Under the pieces are notes generated by a model. It searched no databases. It worked only from the letters and a program-made list of their open reading frames with translations, and was not told where the DNA came from. 8,392 bases of DNA, from contig JAZULV010000054.1 of assembly GCA_045603305.1 (NCBI GenBank), positions 1 to 8,392 of the forward strand, given 5' to 3'. Origin of the DNA: JAFRXK01 sp045603305. GTDB lineage: Bacteria > Bacillota > Clostridia > Lachnospirales > Lachnospiraceae. Positions 1-7,390 of the stretch are shown piece by piece. A program made the position numbers and the translations under genes. Positions within the stretch are counted from its first letter, which is position 1; every line of letters starts with the position of its first letter.

Positions 1-61
1 TTATCAAATAGAAAAAGGATATTATGAAAAATTACGGCACTTATATGAAAGGAGTAGAGCT

Positions 62-2998
62 GTGCTTCAATTAAAAAATATACAGAAAAATTATCTCTCA
101 GGAGATAACACAGTAAAGGCGCTTAATGGTGTTGATTTAAAATTCAGAGAGAATGAATTTGTTGCTATTTTAGGTCCATCGGGTTGTGGTAAGACTACAT
201 TGTTGAATATTATCGGTGGTCTGGACCAGTACACCAGCGGAGATTTGATTATTAACGGCAAGTCCACAAAGCAGTATAAGGATTCTGATTGGGACACATA
301 CAGAAACCATTCCATAGGTTTTGTGTTCCAGAGCTACAATCTTATACCTCATCAGACTGTCCTTTCAAACGTAGAGCTGGCATTAACTCTTTCCGGTATT
401 TCAAAGACTGAGAGAAGAAAGAGAGCAATCGAAGTTCTTGAGAAGGTAGGCCTTGGTGATCAGATTAATAAGAAACCGAACCAGATGTCCGGTGGACAGA
501 TGCAGAGAGTAGCCATTGCCAGAGCACTTATAAATAATCCTGACATTTTGCTTGCTGATGAGCCGACCGGTGCCCTTGATTCAGTAACAAGTGTGCAAAT
601 TATGGAGATATTGAAGGAGATAGCCAAGGATAAGCTTATTATCATGGTTACCCATAATCCGGAGCTTGCTGAGCAGTATTCATCAAGAATTATTAAGCTC
701 TTAGATGGTAAGGTTATAGATGATTCAGATCCCTTTGAGGCTGAGGAGAAGGCAGAGGTTACAAAGGAAAAGGTTAAGAAGCCTTCTATGTCTTTCTTTA
801 CAGCTCTGTCACTTAGTTTTAATAATCTTCTTACCAAGAAGGCGAGAACTTTCCTTACTTCTTTTGCGGGAAGTATCGGTATTATAGGTATTGCGCTTAT
901 TCTTGCACTGTCCAATGGTATACAGGAGTGGATTGATGATGTTCAGCAGGATACTTTATCTTCATACCCTATTGAAATTTTGGCTGAATCTGCGGACATG
1001 TCCAGTCTTATGGTTAAGTTTATGGGGATAAATGCTGAAGATAAGGATCATGCACTTGACAAGGTATATTCAAATTCTATTATGTATGAGTTGTTTAATG
1101 CCATGAATTCGGCAGAGACAATAAAGAATAATCTGACTGATTTTAAGAAGTATCTTGAAGATGATAAGAATGATATAAATGATTATATCAGTACAATCCA
1201 GTATAGATATGATTATGGCTTTAATGTATATACTAAGGATGTTGATGATAATATTGTAAAAGCAGATTCAGACAGTCTGATGCAGGAAGTTATGGGTGGT
1301 TCCGAAGGAATGGATGCCTATTTTAATTCTTCCTTTTCAAGTATGTCAACTGTGCCTGTATGGGAAGAGATGCTTGATGGAGAGAATGGAGAACTTATCA
1401 GTGGTCTGGTAAAGGATGAGTATGATGTTATTTACGGCGACTGGCCGGCAAATTACAATGAAGTAGTGCTTATTGTTGATGCAAATAATGAGTTAAGTGA
1501 TTATGCATTGTATGCTTTAGGTCTTAAAACCAGTGAAGAGATGAAGGAAGTCATGGTTGCTGCTATGAATGAGGAGCAGATTGATACAACCGAGAGTAGC
1601 TGGACTTACGAAGAAATTTGCGGCAAAGAGTTTAAGATAGTTCCATCAGCTGATTACTATCAGTATGACAGTGTTACTAAGACATATAAAGATATGAGAG
1701 AGACTGATACAGGTCTTAAGTATCTTTATGATAATGGCACAGATCTAAAAATTAGTGGTATTATCAGATTAAAAGAGAATTCAGATTCAATGATGATGAC
1801 TGGTTCTATTGGCTATACAACTGCATTGACTGAGTATATTGTAAATGAGACACTTAACAGCAATATAGTTAAGACGCAGCTTGATAATCCGGAGATTGAC
1901 GTATTTAATGGCCTTAAGTTTGCATCAGAGGTGGAAGAAGAGATTTCTGATGAGCAGAAGGCAGCAGATATCAAGGAATATATTTCTACACTTTCAAATA
2001 CTGAGAAGGCGTCTATTTATACAGAGATAATGTCTGTGCCTTCAGATGAATATGTTGCCCAGACAGTTGCAACCCAGATGCAGGGGATGACAAGAGAATA
2101 TATTGAAGGCATGATGACTGAGACTTATGCAGCAGAGATGGGTATTGACGAGCAGGAGCTTAAAGATTATATTGCTTCAATGGACGACGAGACTTTATTT
2201 GCATATGTTGAAGAAATGATGGCTGAGCAGATAAAGGAGCAGTATGCCCAGGCTATGAGTACACAGTTTGGTGCCATGACAGCAGATGAGCTTGCGTCAG
2301 GGCTTGATATGGCGCTTCAGACTTATGATACAGCAGGTCTTGTAGATTTATATGAAGGATATATGCCGCCAACAGTTTCAGACTCAACTTATGAGGATAA
2401 TCTTTCTCTTTTAGGATATGCAGATTTAGATAGTCCTTCATCAATTTATATTTATGCTTCAACCTTTGAGGCAAAGGATATTATTGCAGATAAGATTACA
2501 GAGTATAATGATTCAGTAGCTGAAGACGACAGGATAACTTATACAGATATGGTAGCACTTATGATGTCATCAATTACTCTTGTAATCAATGCTATTTCTT
2601 ATGTGCTCATTGCCTTTGTTGCAATTTCACTTGTAGTTTCTTCAATAATGATTGGTATTATAACTTATATTTCTGTACTTGAAAGAACTAAAGAAATTGG
2701 TATACTAAGAAGTATCGGTGCTTCTAAGAAGGATATATCAAGAGTGTTTAATGCTGAAACACTTATTGTGGGCTTTGGAGCAGGTGCCATAGGTATAGGT
2801 GTAACACTTCTGTTATGTATACCTATTAATATAGTCATTAGGTTTTTAACAGATATACCTGAATTAGGTGCAAAGCTTCCTGTAGCCGGAGGCGTAATAT
2901 TAGTAATTATCAGTATGCTGCTTACATTTATAGCAGGACTTATTCCGGCTAAGATTGCTGCAAGAAAAGATCCGGTTGAGGCTCTTAGAACAGAGTAG
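62..2998 (+). CDS. ABC transporter, fused ATP-binding and MacB/FtsX-type permease protein
   Basis: A 978-residue fusion of an ABC ATPase with a permease, predicted in the cytoplasmic membrane. The ATPase (about 1-225) has Walker A GPSGCGKTT (38-46), Q-loop Q90, signature MSGGQ (142-146), Walker B ILLADEP with catalytic E167, D-loop ALD (171-173) and switch H198, so it should hydrolyse ATP. After a charged linker comes TM1 (about 264-286), then an extracytoplasmic domain of roughly 550 residues, then TM2 (848-871), the FtsX-family motif ERTKEIGILRSIGA (874-887), TM3 (900-926) and TM4 (941-963). This is the MacB-like (type VII) architecture, whose members drive extracytoplasmic events or export lipids, peptides and antibiotics rather than act as classic channels; the substrate here is unknown. 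The start is GTG at 62, 7 nt after AAAGGAG (48-54), and gives the family's usual N-terminus. The frame stays open to the window edge, so a longer form is not formally excluded. Domain calls are firm; function is inferred. Confidence 0.93.
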   Translation: MLQLKNIQKNYLSGDNTVKALNGVDLKFRENEFVAILGPSGCGKTTLLNIIGGLDQYTSGDLIINGKSTKQYKDSDWDTYRNHSIGFVFQSYNLIPHQTVLSNVELALTLSGISKTERRKRAIEVLEKVGLGDQINKKPNQMSGGQMQRVAIARALINNPDILLADEPTGALDSVTSVQIMEILKEIAKDKLIIMVTHNPELAEQYSSRIIKLLDGKVIDDSDPFEAEEKAEVTKEKVKKPSMSFFTALSLSFNNLLTKKARTFLTSFAGSIGIIGIALILALSNGIQEWIDDVQQDTLSSYPIEILAESADMSSLMVKFMGINAEDKDHALDKVYSNSIMYELFNAMNSAETIKNNLTDFKKYLEDDKNDINDYISTIQYRYDYGFNVYTKDVDDNIVKADSDSLMQEVMGGSEGMDAYFNSSFSSMSTVPVWEEMLDGENGELISGLVKDEYDVIYGDWPANYNEVVLIVDANNELSDYALYALGLKTSEEMKEVMVAAMNEEQIDTTESSWTYEEICGKEFKIVPSADYYQYDSVTKTYKDMRETDTGLKYLYDNGTDLKISGIIRLKENSDSMMMTGSIGYTTALTEYIVNETLNSNIVKTQLDNPEIDVFNGLKFASEVEEEISDEQKAADIKEYISTLSNTEKASIYTEIMSVPSDEYVAQTVATQMQGMTREYIEGMMTETYAAEMGIDEQELKDYIASMDDETLFAYVEEMMAEQIKEQYAQAMSTQFGAMTADELASGLDMALQTYDTAGLVDLYEGYMPPTVSDSTYEDNLSLLGYADLDSPSSIYIYASTFEAKDIIADKITEYNDSVAEDDRITYTDMVALMMSSITLVINAISYVLIAFVAISLVVSSIMIGIITYISVLERTKEIGILRSIGASKKDISRVFNAETLIVGFGAGAIGIGVTLLLCIPINIVIRFLTDIPELGAKLPVAGGVILVIISMLLTFIAGLIPAKIAARKDPVEALRTE

Positions 2999-3017
2999 AA
3001 TTATGATACCAGGGTCA

Positions 3018-3039
3018 CGTAGTGCGTAGCAATCCGTAG
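3018..3039. repeat. Three CGTAG direct repeats just after the ABC transporter gene
   Basis: CGTAG occurs at 3018-3022, 3025-3029 and 3035-3039 within a patch (about 3009-3050) that is visibly richer in G and C than the surrounding intergenic DNA. It codes for nothing recognisable. It could be a copy of a dispersed intergenic repeat, the remnant of an older gene end, or chance; one window cannot decide. Confidence 0.3.
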
Positions 3040-3095
3040 GTATTCCGATGTTAAAATGTATTTAGACACCGGTGTAATATAATTATAGTGTATTT

Positions 3096-3143
3096 AAAGC
3101 TGCCATCGGCAAGTTTTCTCTAAGAAAACATATGGCAGCTTTT
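3096..3143 (+). terminator. Rho-independent terminator after the ABC transporter gene
   Basis: A perfect 11-bp stem pairs AAAGCTGCCAT (3096-3106) with ATGGCAGCTTT (3132-3142). A second 6-bp stem sits inside it (GTTTTC 3113-3118 with GAAAAC 3124-3129, loop TCTAA), giving a two-tier hairpin. The T tract at its 3' side is short (3140-3143, then AT-rich), so efficiency is uncertain, but its position 98 bp after the ABC stop and before the next transcription unit fits termination. Confidence 0.75.
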
Positions 3144-3307
3144 ATACTGTTTATTTGGCTTTTGAAGCGATATAATAAAGATGATAAGGCAGGATGTTTT
3201 TTAGACTGCTAAGATAATGAAGTGTAAAAAGTGTAGTAATTAACAGGCATTATATGTATAATGTCATATATGTAAGAAGATAAATATTTGAAACGGAGTA
3301 GATTCTG
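3144..3307 (+). promoter_or_regulatory. Leader/promoter region of the HelD-like gene, with a 16-bp dyad over a -10-like box
   Basis: AT-rich non-coding DNA between the terminator and the helicase start. Two TATAAT boxes are present: 3171-3176 and 3257-3262. Neither has a good -35 at 16-18 bp (TGTTTA at 3148-3153 and TAGTAA at 3234-3239 are poor). The second box lies in a perfect inverted repeat, CATTATA-TG-TATAATG (3248-3263), which could be an operator. A 9-bp-period direct repeat, AAGTGTA twice (3220-3226, 3229-3235), lies just upstream. The gene's Shine-Dalgarno is GGAG at 3295-3298. A promoter is expected here because of the preceding terminator, but which box is used is not settled. Confidence 0.35.
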
Positions 3308-5356
3308 ATGGAAGATGGTAAAGTGTATTTGCAGAAGGTTCTGAGTAAAATAGAAAATCGTATAAAAGAAGTAAACGAGGATATCGTAGCCGGAGCAGAG
3401 GATGTAAAGAGCATGCAGGAATACTACTGGGAGAACTATACCGAGATGGACGAGTATGGTTATGAAAATTTTGATAACCAGCAGGCTTTATTCAGGCAGC
3501 TAAATGCAAACACAGAGCAGCTTCGTTTCAGACAGAGACTTATAAAGATGCTTGATTCACCCTACTTTGGAAGAGTTGACTTTTTGTATGACGGTGATGA
3601 TGAGCCGGAGAATTTTTATATTGGTATAGCAAATTTTTCGGAAGGCGCCGGTCATGTACCGCTTATTTATGACTGGAGAGCTCCGGTGAGCAGCTTGTTT
3701 TATGATTATGATAAGGGCGGGGCTTCATATATTGCACCTGCCGGAGAGATAACCGGAGAAATCATATCAAAGCACCAGTATAAAATTCAGGGCGGAAAGC
3801 TTATATACGAGTTTGAAAGTGACGTAAAGGTTGATGATGAGGTTCTTAAAAGAGAATTAGGCAATAGCGGTGATACCAAGCTTAAAAATATCATCAGCAC
3901 AATTCAAAAAGAGCAGAACGCAATAATTCGTAATAATAAAGACAGAATTTTAGTGATTCAGGGTACGGCAGGAAGCGGTAAGACTTCGGTGGGGCTTCAT
4001 CGAATTGCTTATCTTTTATATCGTGACAGAAACAACTTAAAATCGTCAAATGTGCTTATACTTTCTCCTAACAGTGTGTTCTCGGATTATATATCTCACA
4101 TACTTCCGGAGCTTGGCGAAGAAAATATTCAGGAGATGAGCTTTGACTTATTTGCCTACAAACAGCTTAAAAATATTGTGTATGACTGTGAGGACAGGTA
4201 TGACCAGATAGAAGCTGCATTAAGTCTTGATATGGAAGCACTATATTATAAAGAAAAACAGTCCAAAGAGTTTGTTAAAAAGCTGAATGGTTTTGTGCTT
4301 GAGTTAGAAGATGAGCTAATGGACTTTAGGGATATCAAGTTTAATAAAATGTATAAGTCTGCCGGGGAAATAATGGAGCTCTTCTATTATAAATTTACTG
4401 ACATTCCGCTGATGGCAAGGATGAATTTTGTTATGGACTATGTGGTAGACCAGTATGAAACGCTTATCGGTAAGGACTTCAGTGAAGAGGACATGGAGAT
4501 AATAGAAGATAAGTTCATGCGGATGTACAGAACCAGAGATTTGTATGTGCTGTACAGTAAGTTTTTAGAGCAAAATGGTTATCCGGGTCTTGCCCATGTT
4601 CCTTACGAAAAGAGGACTTTAAAGTATGAAGATGTGTATCCGATGCTCTATTTAAAGTATCAGCTTTTTAGTCCCGCGGAGCATAAAAACATCAGGCATT
4701 TGGTTATTGATGAAATGCAGGATTATTCCTATCTGCAGTACTTAATTATTGATAAGCTTTTTAAGTGTCACATGACAATACTGGGTGACAAGGCCCAGAC
4801 TATGGACGAGGAAATGCAGGATGTAACAAGATTTCTCCCCCGTATACTTGGCAAAGACATCAGAACAATTGTTATGGATAAGGGATATCGTAATACGGTA
4901 GAAATTGCTGAGTATGCAGGTAATCTTATTGGCGTTTCAGAGCAGAAGTTGTTAGAAAGACATGGTAAGCCGGTATCAGAGCGAAAGTTTGTTGATTTTA
5001 GCAGTGCTATGGATGAAATAATCAATAGTCTGACTTCGAATGGTGAAGCCTTTGAAACTGCGGCTGTTATTGCCATGACAGAGATGGAAGCCAGAGCTGC
5101 TTATTCTTATATTGTAAAGAGTCTTGAAAGAAGTGGCAGGAAACCGGAAGTTTCATATATTGATAAGAATAGCAGTCAGTTTAACAAAGGAGTTACAGTT
5201 ACAACCTTTTATCTTGCCAAAGGACTGGAGTTTGATAAAGTGTTTTCACTGTATGACAGCAACAAAGATACTCCGTTATATAAACAGGCAAAGTATATAT
5301 GTGCCACAAGAGCACTTCATGAGCTTTGTATGTTTGGATATGACAGTATAAAATAA
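3308..5356 (+). CDS. HelD-like superfamily 1 ATPase (RNA polymerase recycling factor family)
   Basis: A 682-residue UvrD/Rep-like SF1 protein of the HelD type; HelD ATPases release stalled or post-termination RNA polymerase from nucleic acid. In order: an N-terminal charged helical region (about 5-84, probable coiled coil with an acidic turn at 42-56, the part that in HelD enters the RNAP secondary channel), the HelD hallmarks PYFGRVDF (85-92), YDWRAP (121-126) and TIQKEQN (198-204), Walker A GTAGSGKTS (219-227, K225), a helical insertion, Walker B DEMQD (468-472), motif III LGDKAQTM (492-499), GYRNT (526-530), motif V AKGLEFD (637-643) and motif VI ATRALHE with arginine R668. All ATPase motifs are intact. 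It is shorter than the about 774-residue Bacillus HelD. ATG 3308 is supported by GGAG at 3295-3298 and an in-frame stop at 3299-3301. It lies 17 bp before the DUF362 gene. A generic DNA helicase is the alternative, less likely given the YDWRAP block. Confidence 0.88.
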   Translation: MEDGKVYLQKVLSKIENRIKEVNEDIVAGAEDVKSMQEYYWENYTEMDEYGYENFDNQQALFRQLNANTEQLRFRQRLIKMLDSPYFGRVDFLYDGDDEPENFYIGIANFSEGAGHVPLIYDWRAPVSSLFYDYDKGGASYIAPAGEITGEIISKHQYKIQGGKLIYEFESDVKVDDEVLKRELGNSGDTKLKNIISTIQKEQNAIIRNNKDRILVIQGTAGSGKTSVGLHRIAYLLYRDRNNLKSSNVLILSPNSVFSDYISHILPELGEENIQEMSFDLFAYKQLKNIVYDCEDRYDQIEAALSLDMEALYYKEKQSKEFVKKLNGFVLELEDELMDFRDIKFNKMYKSAGEIMELFYYKFTDIPLMARMNFVMDYVVDQYETLIGKDFSEEDMEIIEDKFMRMYRTRDLYVLYSKFLEQNGYPGLAHVPYEKRTLKYEDVYPMLYLKYQLFSPAEHKNIRHLVIDEMQDYSYLQYLIIDKLFKCHMTILGDKAQTMDEEMQDVTRFLPRILGKDIRTIVMDKGYRNTVEIAEYAGNLIGVSEQKLLERHGKPVSERKFVDFSSAMDEIINSLTSNGEAFETAAVIAMTEMEARAAYSYIVKSLERSGRKPEVSYIDKNSSQFNKGVTVTTFYLAKGLEFDKVFSLYDSNKDTPLYKQAKYICATRALHELCMFGYDSIK

Positions 5357-5373
5357 TAAATCAGGAGGTATTT

Positions 5374-6495
5374 ATGGAAAAATCAAAAGTATATTTTACT
5401 ACATTTAAAACTTCTTACAACGAGAATCTTATTCAGAAGCTTCACCGCCTTATGAAAAAGGCCGGATTTGAGAATATTGATTTTACCGAGAAGTATGCGG
5501 CGATTAAGCTTCACTTCGGGGAGTACGGTAATCTGGCTTTCTTAAGACCAAACTATGCCAAGGTAGTTGCAGATTATGTTAAGGAGCTTGGTGGCAAGCC
5601 ATTTTTAACTGACTGTAATACTTTATATGTAGGCAGCAGAAAGAATGCATTGGACCACTTAGAGACTGCATATTTGAATGGTTTTTCTCCGCTTCAGACC
5701 GGTTGTCATGTAATTATAGGTGACGGCCTTAAGGGAACTGACGAAGCAATTGTGCCGATTGATGGTGAATATGTTAAAGAGGCAAAAATAGGTCAGGCTA
5801 TTATGGACGCGGATATATTTATATCTCTTACACATTTTAAGGGACATGAGATGGCCGGATTTGGCGGAGCGATTAAGAATATCGGAATGGGCTGTGGTTC
5901 AAGAGCCGGCAAGATGGAGCAGCACTGTGACGGCAAGCCTGCAGTTGATAGCGAGTTATGCATAGGCTGTGGTGCCTGTTCAAAGATTTGTGCTCATGAT
6001 GCTCCTGAGATAAATGATAAGAAGGCAGTAATTAATCATGATAAGTGTGTGGGCTGCGGAAGATGCCTTGCAGTCTGTCCAAAGGATGCAATATCTGCAG
6101 AGTTTAGTGATTCCATAGCAGTTTTAAATAAGAAGATGGCGGAGTACAGCCTTGCAGTATGTAAGGGCAGACCATGCTTCCATATTTCTTTAATCTGTGA
6201 TGTGTCTCCGAACTGTGACTGCCACGCTGAAAATGATATACCGATTATACCGAATGTAGGTATGCTGGCTTCCTTCGACCCGGTAGCTCTCGATATGGCA
6301 TGTGCTGATTTGTGTAATAAGATGCCTGTATTAGAAGGAAGTATATTAAGTGACAATATTAAGGCTGATTGCGGACATGACCATAATCATGACCATTTCC
6401 ACATGACTCACCCTGATACCGAGTGGCGCTCATGCATTGAGCATGCAGTTAAGATTGGTCTCGGAACTGACCAGTATGAATTAGTGCAGATATAA
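5374..6495 (+). CDS. DUF362 family protein with two 4Fe-4S ferredoxin motifs
   Basis: A 373-residue cytoplasmic protein (no signal peptide or membrane segment) of the DUF362 family, whose reaction is not established. The N-terminal DUF362 half contains the TDCNTLY stretch and a glycine-rich block around GFGGAIKNIGMGCG (ending about 175). Two complete cluster motifs follow: C196-x2-C199-x2-C202-x3-C206, and C225-x2-C228-x2-C231-x3-C235-P. The chain then returns to DUF362 sequence, so the ferredoxin unit is inserted within the domain. More cysteines (C174, C185, and several in the CKGRPC to CDCH stretch) may bind metal. Near the C-terminus is a His/Asp cluster with H335, H337, H339, H341, H343 and H346. 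A strong AGGAGG (5363-5368) is 5 nt before the ATG, and the 17-bp gap to the HelD-like gene suggests one transcript. No obvious terminator follows. An electron-transfer or cluster-handling role is inference. Confidence 0.9.
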   Translation: MEKSKVYFTTFKTSYNENLIQKLHRLMKKAGFENIDFTEKYAAIKLHFGEYGNLAFLRPNYAKVVADYVKELGGKPFLTDCNTLYVGSRKNALDHLETAYLNGFSPLQTGCHVIIGDGLKGTDEAIVPIDGEYVKEAKIGQAIMDADIFISLTHFKGHEMAGFGGAIKNIGMGCGSRAGKMEQHCDGKPAVDSELCIGCGACSKICAHDAPEINDKKAVINHDKCVGCGRCLAVCPKDAISAEFSDSIAVLNKKMAEYSLAVCKGRPCFHISLICDVSPNCDCHAENDIPIIPNVGMLASFDPVALDMACADLCNKMPVLEGSILSDNIKADCGHDHNHDHFHMTHPDTEWRSCIEHAVKIGLGTDQYELVQI

Positions 6496-6600
6496 TATTT
6501 GAATTATTTTGAAATGATTTGTTGGGGCAGTAATTGATTTCAGAGGATAAGGTGAATTAATTCTCAAATATAGTGTTTATTACATATATTAAAGAAATGA
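6496..6600. promoter_or_regulatory. Intergenic region before sod, with a weak promoter candidate
   Basis: AT-rich non-coding DNA. The best promoter guess is TTCTCA (6561-6566), 18 bp, then TATATT (6585-6590); the match is mediocre. An inverted repeat ATATTTGA / TCAAATAT (about 6496-6503 and 6564-6571) and a weak TGAAAT / ATTTCA pair (6510-6515, 6537-6542) are present, but no hairpin with a T tract follows the DUF362 gene, so some readthrough into sod is possible. Confidence 0.25.
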
Positions 6601-6657
6601 GGCAGGTATCAAATCAGGGCTGCAGCGATTAGAAAAGCAGGCTGGTTTTATACTGCC
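6601..6657 (+). promoter_or_regulatory. Long imperfect hairpin in the sod 5' leader
   Basis: Left arm 6601-6623 pairs with right arm 6637-6657: GGCAG with CTGCC at the base, then TAT with ATA after a one-base bulge, AAA with TTT, CAG with CTG, and GCTGC with GCAG(G) near the tip, leaving a loop of about 13 nt. About 19-20 pairs form, interrupted by one or two small bulges. It ends 10 nt before the ribosome binding site (GGAG 6667-6670), so it would lie in the mRNA leader and could affect mRNA stability or ribosome access. It lacks a terminal T tract, so it is not a standard terminator. No known riboswitch class is recognised. Confidence 0.5.
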
Positions 6658-6677
6658 GTAAAGAGTGGAGAAGTATA

Positions 6678-7295
6678 ATGAAACGAACCTATCCTTTTGA
6701 GGTGTTGCCTCTGCCCTATGCTTATGACAGTCTTGAACCCTATATAAGTACGGATACTTTATATTTTCATCATGATAAACACTATCATACTTATGCGGAG
6801 AATCTGAATAAAGAACTGGCCAAGTACAGAGAATTGCAGGATAAGTCATTAATGGAACTGTTAATGATGAAGCCGGAAGTTTCAGATGAATATGAACTTG
6901 TAAGGCGTAATGCCGGTGGGGTTTATAATCACGAGATGTATTTTGAGAGTTTGATACCGGGTGACGGCAGACCCAATGAAACTTTTTGTCAGGAGTTTAT
7001 GCGCACTTTTGGCAACGGTGAAGAGTTTAAGAAAACAATGTCTGATATGGCGCTAAGTGTATTTGGTTCAGGATATGCCTGGCTTGCTGCAACCGATAAG
7101 GGCAAGATACTGATTGTAAGTTATAAGAATCAGGATAATCCTATAATGTATGGTTTGATTCCTTTGCTTCCGGTTGATGTGTGGGAGCACGCTTATTATC
7201 TGGATTATCAGCACAGACGTAGTGATTATGTGGATAGCTGGTTTGAGTTGGTTAACTGGGAGATTGTAAGTGGAAGGTATGAGAAAACAGGTTGA
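6678..7295 (+). CDS. sod: Superoxide dismutase, Fe/Mn family
   Basis: A 205-residue cytoplasmic superoxide dismutase, converting superoxide to oxygen and hydrogen peroxide. The opening FEVLPLPYAYDSLEP matches the family N-terminus. The four metal ligands are present: H31 (in YFHHDKH), H85 (in GGVYNHEMYF), D167 and H171 (both in DVWEHAYY). Gateway residues H35 and Y39 are kept. Q152 in NQDNP and G81 match the Mn-type pattern (E. coli SodA Gln146/Gly77), so manganese or cambialistic use is more likely than strict iron; this is inference. Odd points: the tryptophans equivalent to SodA W85 and W128 are F89 and Y133, and the usual GGHxNH is GGVYNH. The ATG follows GGAG (6667-6670) by 7 nt. The gene has its own structured leader and downstream terminators, so it is probably monocistronic. 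Family assignment is secure; metal preference is not. Confidence 0.93.
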   Translation: MKRTYPFEVLPLPYAYDSLEPYISTDTLYFHHDKHYHTYAENLNKELAKYRELQDKSLMELLMMKPEVSDEYELVRRNAGGVYNHEMYFESLIPGDGRPNETFCQEFMRTFGNGEEFKKTMSDMALSVFGSGYAWLAATDKGKILIVSYKNQDNPIMYGLIPLLPVDVWEHAYYLDYQHRRSDYVDSWFELVNWEIVSGRYEKTG

Positions 7296-7363
7296 AGGCT
7301 ATATAATTAATATCTGCTCGGCTGTATATAATAAATATTATGAAATAATTGAATTAGCCTTTT
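7295..7363 (+). terminator. Possible weak terminator directly after sod
   Basis: AAGGCTA (7295-7301), overlapping the sod stop codon, pairs with TAGCCTT (7355-7361), continued by AATTA (7305-7309) with TAATT (7346-7350). The right arm runs into TTTT (7360-7363). The loop is long and AT-rich, so this is weaker than the hairpin at 7407 and may be a backup or chance. Confidence 0.35.
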
Positions 7364-7390
7364 ATATTATGTTTAGGTAAAATGTAATGA

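Noticed and set aside
1..27. End of an upstream gene stopping at TGA 25-27, or an in-frame N-terminal extension of the ABC protein
   Set aside because: Two frames are open to the window edge over fewer than 30 codons; there is too little sequence to choose or to name a product.
24..74. Possible 16-codon leader peptide (ATG at 24) overlapping the ABC transporter start
   Set aside because: It has only a weak A-rich upstream sequence, overlaps the well-supported GTG start and its ribosome binding site, and nothing in its sequence suggests an attenuator.
460..915. 151-codon open frame on the minus strand
   Set aside because: It is antisense to the conserved ATPase region of the ABC gene and has no recognisable domain; it is a coding shadow.
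2253..2474. 73-codon open frame on the minus strand
   Set aside because: Antisense to the extracytoplasmic domain of the ABC gene, with no convincing ribosome binding site or motif.
3066..3087. Palindromes ACACCGGTGT (3066-3075) and TATAATTATA (3078-3087) as a regulated promoter
   Set aside because: They lie just before the terminator of the ABC gene, so a transcript starting there would end at once; no spaced -35 for TATAAT is present.
4768..5076. 102-codon open frame on the minus strand
   Set aside because: Antisense to helicase motifs III-IV of the HelD-like gene; no domain visible.
6036..6356. 106-codon open frame on the minus strand
   Set aside because: Antisense to the second ferredoxin motif and DUF362 core; composition follows the plus-strand gene.
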